DNA of 10,106 bases from an uncultured Clostridia bacterium (GTDB taxonomy: Bacteria; Bacillota; Clostridia; UBA1381). Shown here piece by piece: positions 7,045-10,106 of this stretch. Every line of letters starts with the position of its first letter. The first letter of the stretch is position 1. The stretch lies in contig CAKSJF010000080.1 in assembly GCA_934462945.1 (NCBI GenBank), positions 1-10,106 on the forward strand. Direction: 5' to 3'. Under the pieces are notes generated by a model, which saw only the letters and a program-made list of their open reading frames with translations, had not been told where the DNA came from and did no database searches. Made by a program: the position numbers and the translations under genes.

Positions 7045-7079
7045 ACCCTTGTGTTTTTGCACAAGGGTTTTCTTATTTT
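7045..7079 (+). terminator. Intrinsic terminator after the small RNA
   Basis: A perfect 9-bp stem, A7045 plus CCCTTGTG (7046-7053) paired with CACAAGGG (7060-7067) plus T7068, six-base loop, followed on the plus strand by TTTTCTTATTTTC. On the minus strand the downstream sequence has only TATATCTT, so it may stop holB transcription less well. The T-rich side overlaps the holB stop codon at 7073-7075. Confidence 0.85.
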
Positions 7080-8047
7080 CTTTCTTTTACACGCAGTGAT
7101 AGAAACATTGCCATTGCGTGGAGGTTTACGTAGCGGCGGAGCATTTCGCGGGACTGATCCAGGGTTTCTAAGGTGAAAACGGTTTCCTCCTCGGAAAGTC
7201 TGCCGGCAATGCGGCGCAGGAGAGAGAGCTGATCGGTGTTTGTGACGAGGTTTTCCGCTCCGCTTTGCAAAAATAAAACATCCCGTAGCTGTCCCTGCCA
7301 GAACTCTAAAATCAGATCCGCATTTTCTTTATGTTCTTCCAAAAAATCTGCCACGCTATAGGCAGAAACCGTCTGTACCGACAAAAGCGAGATCAGCTTT
7401 TGAAAGGATTCCTCCCGCAACTCCCAGAAATTTTCCTGCTGCATCACAGCGTCCGCCCTGCCGGGAATACCGCCGGAAAAACGCACCAGGAAATCCGCAT
7501 TGGCATCCGGATAGCTTTTTTCAATATAATTGCGCATCACAGAATCCGAAAGCGGCGGAAAACGGAGCACGCAGGAGCGCGAGAGAACGGTTTGTAAAAG
7601 CATAGAGCTTTTAGAAACTAAAATAATAAAAACAGTATATTGCGGCGGTTCTTCCAAAACCTTTAAAAATGCGTTCTGTGCCTCCTCGGTCAGCGCGTCT
7701 CCGTCCCGGAGAATGTAGACCTTGCGTACCGATTCAAACGGACGGATGTATGCATCCTGAATGATCTCCCGGATTTGTCCCACGCCGATACTCTTTTTTC
7801 CGGCAGTGTCGATTGTTTTAATGTCGGGGTTGGTGTCTGCCTTTGCACCGATACAGGAGGGGCACGCTCCGCAGGGGGCGCGCTTTTGCTCTGAACAGGT
7901 GAGCGCAGCGGCAAACAGGCGCGCGGATTCGTATTTTCCAAGCCCCTCGCTACCCTCAAAAATATAAGCGTTGCAGGAGGATGCACTCCGCACACTCTCA
8001 ATCAGCGTCTGCATCATCCCGTCATGAAATGTCTGATAACCGTACAT
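7073..8047 (-). CDS. holB: DNA polymerase III delta' subunit
   Basis: A 324-residue clamp-loader subunit of the DnaX/HolB AAA+ group; delta' is the stator of the complex that opens the sliding clamp during replication. A P-loop-like GSEGLGK (32-38) is followed by Tyr instead of Thr/Ser, fitting the family's non-hydrolysing role. Four cysteines (C51, C59, C62, C65) form the zinc module. The family block EEAQNAFLKVLEEPP spans 121-135. The arginine finger lies in LSRS (R157), where most relatives have SRC; here Ser is at that position and Cys follows. The C-terminal 120 residues are the helical collar region. Its own promoter lies at 8082-8110, and GGAGAGGG is seven bases before the ATG. Delta' rather than DnaX gamma/tau is supported by length and the altered P-loop. 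Confidence 0.92.
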   Translation of the reverse strand: MYGYQTFHDGMMQTLIESVRSASSCNAYIFEGSEGLGKYESARLFAAALTCSEQKRAPCGACPSCIGAKADTNPDIKTIDTAGKKSIGVGQIREIIQDAYIRPFESVRKVYILRDGDALTEEAQNAFLKVLEEPPQYTVFIILVSKSSMLLQTVLSRSCVLRFPPLSDSVMRNYIEKSYPDANADFLVRFSGGIPGRADAVMQQENFWELREESFQKLISLLSVQTVSAYSVADFLEEHKENADLILEFWQGQLRDVLFLQSGAENLVTNTDQLSLLRRIAGRLSEEETVFTLETLDQSREMLRRYVNLHAMAMFLSLRVKERK

Positions 8048-8081
8048 AAAATTTCCCTCTCCAAAAAAACTCTTTTCTTCT

Positions 8082-8110
8082 ATTATAATCGAAATTCAGA
8101 AATTTTGCAA
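8082..8110 (-). promoter_or_regulatory. holB promoter
   Basis: Read on the minus strand: TTGCAA (8110-8105), a 17-base spacer, then TATAAT (8087-8082). The start would lie near 8075, giving a leader of about 28 bases with GGAGAGGG before the ATG at 8047. Its -35 box is only six bases from the -35 box of the divergent promoter at 8117. Confidence 0.82.
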
Positions 8111-8116
8111 GTTTTG

Positions 8117-8145
8117 TTGCAGGATTTTTTATTTTGTGGTATGAT
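8117..8145 (+). promoter_or_regulatory. Divergent promoter facing rsmG
   Basis: TTGCAG at 8117-8122 and TATGAT at 8140-8145 with a 17-base spacer. The start would be near 8152, giving rsmG a leader of about 220 bases that contains the whole inverted-repeat element at 8167-8349. No better promoter was seen between the element and the rsmG start. Confidence 0.7.
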
Positions 8146-8166
8146 AAGAGTATTGGTTGTAAATTG

Positions 8167-8349
8167 GGACAATCCCTCAGTCACTAAAGTGACAGCTCCC
8201 TTTGCTCAAGGGAGCCTTTGGTAAGTGCAAACTTTACCTGTTATGGCTCAAGCTGAATAGATTCAATCAGAGAATTTCCCTTTTGCACATACCCGATAGG
8301 CTCCCTTGAGCAAAGGGAGCTGTCTGCGCAGCAGACTGAGGGATTGTCC
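8167..8349. repeat. Complete inverted pair C of the two-hairpin repeat (183 bp, REPIN- or MITE-like)
   Basis: Two copies of the repeat in opposite orientation. The outer 16 bases GGACAATCCCTCAGTC (8167-8182) are a perfect inverted match to 8334-8349, and the first hairpins (8194-8215 and 8299-8320) also match. The left arm has hairpin 2 as GTCAC/GTGAC around TAAA (8180-8193); the right arm has GTCTGC/GCAGAC around GCA (8322-8336). The unique centre is about 83 bases and carries the TAAGTGCAAA motif that also precedes the other arms. I see no target-site duplication (AATTG on the left, AACAA on the right) and no reading frame inside. It lies in the presumed rsmG leader. Confidence 0.88.
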
Positions 8350-8373
8350 AACAAAAGAAATGAGGTTATACAT

Positions 8374-9111
8374 TTGAGAAACATCTTAAAAGAAGGATCA
8401 GCTGAACTTGGGGTGTCGCTTTCCGAGCGGCAGTTAGATCAGTTAGAGCAATATGCAAGCGTTTTAGTGGAATGGAATGAGAAAATGAATCTGACGGCGA
8501 TTACCGAGCCGGGCGAGATTGCGGTGAAGCATTTTTTAGACTGCCTTACTCCGATTCCGACCGGACTGATTCGCGGAAACGTGATTGACGTTGGAACAGG
8601 CGCAGGTTTTCCGGGGTTGGTTTTAAAGATTGCCTGCCCGGACATCTCGCTCACACTCTTAGATTCTTTAAACAAACGAATCCGCTTTTTGCAGACGGCG
8701 GCAGAGGAGCTTGACATCCGGGAAAATATCCGGTTTGTACATGCGCGAGCCGAGGACGCGGCACGGCAGGAGCGTGCGGCATATGATACGGCGGTTTCAC
8801 GCGCGGTGGCAAACTTAGCGGCGCTTTCGGAATTTTGTCTGCCGTTTTTGAAAATAGGCGGCTATTTTATCGCTCTAAAAGGACCGACAGCCGAGGAGGA
8901 AGTTGAGAGCGCAAAGCGTGCAATTTACATTTTAGGAGGAGAGGTGCAGGAGGTGATCACCTGCCGGATTCCGTTTTCCGAGCTTTCGCATAAGCTGGTT
9001 GTGATTAAAAAGGTCAGACAAACTCCCTCTCAATATCCGAGGAAAGCCGGGATTCCGACAAAAACACCGATTGACACCTGCTATAATCTGAAAAAAGGCG
9101 CAGGGAAATAG
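8374..9111 (+). CDS. rsmG: 16S rRNA (guanine(527)-N7)-methyltransferase
   Basis: A 245-residue cytosolic methyltransferase (GidB) that puts the N7-methyl group on G527 of 16S rRNA in the decoding region, using S-adenosylmethionine. The N-terminal helical part holds WNEKMNLTAI and HFLDCL; the SAM-binding loop is DVGTGAGFPG (72-81), followed by LLDSLNKRIRFLQ. The SRAVANLAAL segment and the C-terminal PRKAGIPTKTPI are hallmarks of the family. The start is TTG 8374: TGAGGT at 8361-8366 lies seven bases before it, and the longer TTG start at 8344 would be inside the repeat. Upstream neighbours differ from the usual mnmG-rsmG order, since holB is divergent here; noc follows about 200 bases later with its own promoter. 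Confidence 0.95.
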   Translation: MRNILKEGSAELGVSLSERQLDQLEQYASVLVEWNEKMNLTAITEPGEIAVKHFLDCLTPIPTGLIRGNVIDVGTGAGFPGLVLKIACPDISLTLLDSLNKRIRFLQTAAEELDIRENIRFVHARAEDAARQERAAYDTAVSRAVANLAALSEFCLPFLKIGGYFIALKGPTAEEEVESAKRAIYILGGEVQEVITCRIPFSELSHKLVVIKKVRQTPSQYPRKAGIPTKTPIDTCYNLKKGAGK

Positions 9112-9133
9112 GAAATTTGTCATACGGTTTTTC

Positions 9134-9161
9134 TTGCTTTTTTGAAAAAACATGGTATAAT
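9134..9161 (+). promoter_or_regulatory. Promoter for noc and its structured leader
   Basis: TTGCTT at 9134-9139 and a perfect TATAAT at 9156-9161 with a 16-base spacer. The start would be close to 9168, which is also the first base of a 10-bp stem (9168-9177 with 9211-9220). It begins 22 bases after the rsmG stop. Confidence 0.72.
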
Positions 9162-9167
9162 AAAAAA

Positions 9168-9284
9168 TGTAAGGCAGGGGTTTACATGCTCCCAAAGTAT
9201 TTTAGAACCACTGTCTTGCACTTCCACCCACCGAGGTCTGCGGATGGTTTTTCTTTATCTTTGCCGTCCGCAGACGTCTCTTTT
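9168..9284 (+). promoter_or_regulatory. Structured noc leader (possible attenuator or small RNA)
   Basis: About 117 nt from the predicted start to a terminator-like hairpin. The 5' end TGTAAGGCAG (9168-9177) can pair with CTGTCTTGCA (9211-9220), 10 bp with two G-U pairs. GGGT in its loop (9178-9181) could also reach ACCC at 9226-9229. An ATG at 9186 is in frame with noc with no stop between, behind GGCAGGGG, so an N-terminal extension of 43 residues is formally possible. The strong pairing and the unusual residue content favour non-coding RNA. I do not recognise the family. Confidence 0.45.
9236..9284 (+). terminator. Terminator-like hairpin upstream of noc
   Basis: GTCTGCGGA (9236-9244) pairs perfectly with TCCGCAGAC (9267-9275), extended inward by three pairs including one G-T, giving 12 bp with a 16-base pyrimidine-rich loop. 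GTCTCTTTT follows. The U-tract is short, so termination may be partial, as in attenuators. It ends about 30 bases before the noc ATG. Confidence 0.55.
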
Positions 9285-9314
9285 AAAACAAAAGAAAGGA
9301 ACGGGCAAAGATCC

Positions 9315-10106
9315 ATGATTGAATTTTTAAAAAAGTACAGACAGGAAAAAATGAAGATTGTCAGCCTGCCGATTGAGGAAATTTATCCGAATCCGTACCA
9401 GCCGCGCAAATATTTTGACCGGGCAGGATTGGAGGAGCTTGCAGCGTCCATCGCACAGTATGGAATTTTGCAGCCGATTTCCGTCCGGAAAACAGAGACA
9501 GGCTATGAAATTATCGCCGGAGAGCGCAGATACCGCGCCGCACAAATTGCAGGACTTTCAGACATTCCGGCAATCCTGATGAATACCACCGAGCAGCAGT
9601 CCGCATTACTGGCGCTTTTAGAGAACTTACAGCGTGAGGATTTATGTTTTTTTGAAATTGCAGAGGGGTATCAGCGTCTTGTCCGAGAACAGGGAATGAC
9701 GCAGGAGGAGCTTGCAAAAAGACTGGGAAAAAGCCAGTCCACCGTGGCAAATAAAATGCGGCTTTTAAGACTTTCGCCGAGAGTAAAGAAGATGATCCGG
9801 GATTTTTCCCTGACCGAACGGCATGCCAGAGCACTTTTAAATCTTGCAGACGAGGAACGTCAGCTTGCCGCCGTTCGGGTAATTTGTCAGGAGCGGTTGA
9901 ATGTGACCCAAAGTGAGGAATTAATCCGGAAAATGCAGCAGGAACAGCTGGAAAAGACGCAGAAAGCGCCGAAAATCAAAATTCCTCCCCTAAAGGAGGT
10001 TAAAATGTTTACCAATACGGTAAAGCGCGCGATTGATATGATGCGTGAAAACGGTGTGGACGCAGATATGAAAAAAACAGATTTCGACTGGGGGACAGAG
10101 TATGTC
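9315..10106 (+). CDS. noc: Nucleoid occlusion protein Noc (ParB family), 3' end cut by the window
   Basis: The first 264 residues of a ParB/Spo0J-family protein, open to the window edge and probably lacking about ten residues by comparison with Bacillus Noc. Noc binds scattered DNA sites, spreads with CTP and blocks division over the nucleoid. The ParB domain carries YPNPYQPRKYF, and the CTP-binding GERRYR is at 69-74. The helix-turn-helix TQEELAKRLGKSQSTVANK starts near 129; QSTxANK there matches Noc rather than ParB (Spo0J). TERHARALL follows. Position after rsmG is the Bacillus order rsmG-noc. The N-terminal MIEFLKKY could be the membrane-targeting helix known in Noc. ATG 9315 has its nearest AGGA 14 bases away, which is long; ATG 9351 with AGGA close by, and ATG 9186, are alternatives. 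Confidence 0.9.
   Translation, partial: MIEFLKKYRQEKMKIVSLPIEEIYPNPYQPRKYFDRAGLEELAASIAQYGILQPISVRKTETGYEIIAGERRYRAAQIAGLSDIPAILMNTTEQQSALLALLENLQREDLCFFEIAEGYQRLVREQGMTQEELAKRLGKSQSTVANKMRLLRLSPRVKKMIRDFSLTERHARALLNLADEERQLAAVRVICQERLNVTQSEELIRKMQQEQLEKTQKAPKIKIPPLKEVKMFTNTVKRAIDMMRENGVDADMKKTDFDWGTEYV

Larger units (their letters stand above)
6947..7079 (+). ncRNA. Candidate small RNA with two tandem pseudoknot-like units
   Basis: A transcription unit of about 130 nt: a consensus promoter, a tandem 41-nt duplication and an intrinsic terminator. Unit 1 can form AGGTGC (6954-6959) with GCACCT (6967-6972); its loop GAGGGTA offers GGG (6962-6964) to CCC at 6985-6987, with an A-rich linker of 12 nt between. 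This is an H-type pseudoknot layout. Unit 2 repeats it (stem 6999-7003/7013-7017, GGG 7007-7009, CCC 7030-7032) with the stem shortened by one pair. No plus-strand gene follows, so a cis-acting riboswitch is unlikely unless the unit is a relic. I do not recognise a known RNA family. The A-rich linker recalls preQ1-I riboswitches and AGGGT..ACC..GTCCC recalls a T-box discriminator, but key conserved bases of both are missing. Confidence 0.6.

Noticed and set aside
8344..8373. Upstream TTG start for rsmG
   Set aside because: It lies inside the repeat and has no ribosome site; TTG 8374 has TGAGGT at proper spacing.
9186..9314. N-terminal extension of Noc from ATG 9186
   Set aside because: In frame and stop-free with a possible ribosome site, but the residues (His, Pro, Ser rich) do not look like a domain and the DNA forms strong stems. 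Kept only as an alternative.
1..10106. parS or Noc binding sites, tRNA or rRNA genes
   Set aside because: I saw no parS palindrome, no Noc-site palindrome, and no tRNA or rRNA sequence on either strand by eye; a computed search could still find degenerate sites.

Overview
The window looks like the chromosome of an anaerobic, low-to-mid GC Clostridia bacterium, probably a gut Oscillospiraceae or Lachnospiraceae relative. This is inferred from a class III ribonucleotide reductase activase (an anaerobe marker), a Firmicutes-type Noc protein next to rsmG, AGGAGG-type ribosome binding sites, TTGaca/TATAAT promoters with 16-17 bp spacers, and hairpin repeats of a kind I associate with gut Clostridia. 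The rsmG-noc pair is the order found beside the replication origin in Bacillus, so the right end may lie near oriC. No genus can be named from the sequence alone.

Layout. 1-208 is an inverted-repeat element ending just before an AraC-family regulator (209-1045). A clear promoter then drives an MreB/actin-like gene (1128-2156) and a LOG-family nucleotide hydrolase (2174-2749). A single-arm copy of the repeat precedes nrdG (2895-3401), whose end overlaps a second AraC-family regulator (3389-4168). A strong promoter in the next gap drives a two-gene unit with abutting stop and start codons: a stand-alone E2/CAT-fold acyltransferase-like protein whose catalytic His position holds Glu (4239-5102), and an AMP-forming acyl-CoA-ligase-like enzyme (5103-6842).

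The gap at 6843-7072 holds the most striking non-coding signal. A consensus promoter is followed, exactly at the predicted transcription start, by two near-identical 41-nt units, each able to fold as a hairpin plus GGG/CCC pseudoknot, and then an intrinsic terminator. No same-strand gene follows, so this looks like a small RNA of about 130 nt. On the minus strand is holB (8047-7073), the DNA polymerase III delta' subunit. Its promoter lies back to back with a plus-strand promoter facing rsmG, the two -35 boxes being 6 bp apart. Between that promoter and rsmG (8374-9111) sits a full 183-bp inverted pair of the repeat with perfect 16-bp ends.

The last part holds a promoter, a structured leader with a terminator-like hairpin, and noc (9315 to the window edge, 3' end missing). 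Housekeeping genes for replication, 16S rRNA methylation and nucleoid occlusion sit beside accessory regulators and the ligase/acyltransferase pair. Apart from the short mreB-LOG, nrdG-AraC and E2-like/ligase groups, the genes appear to be independent units.
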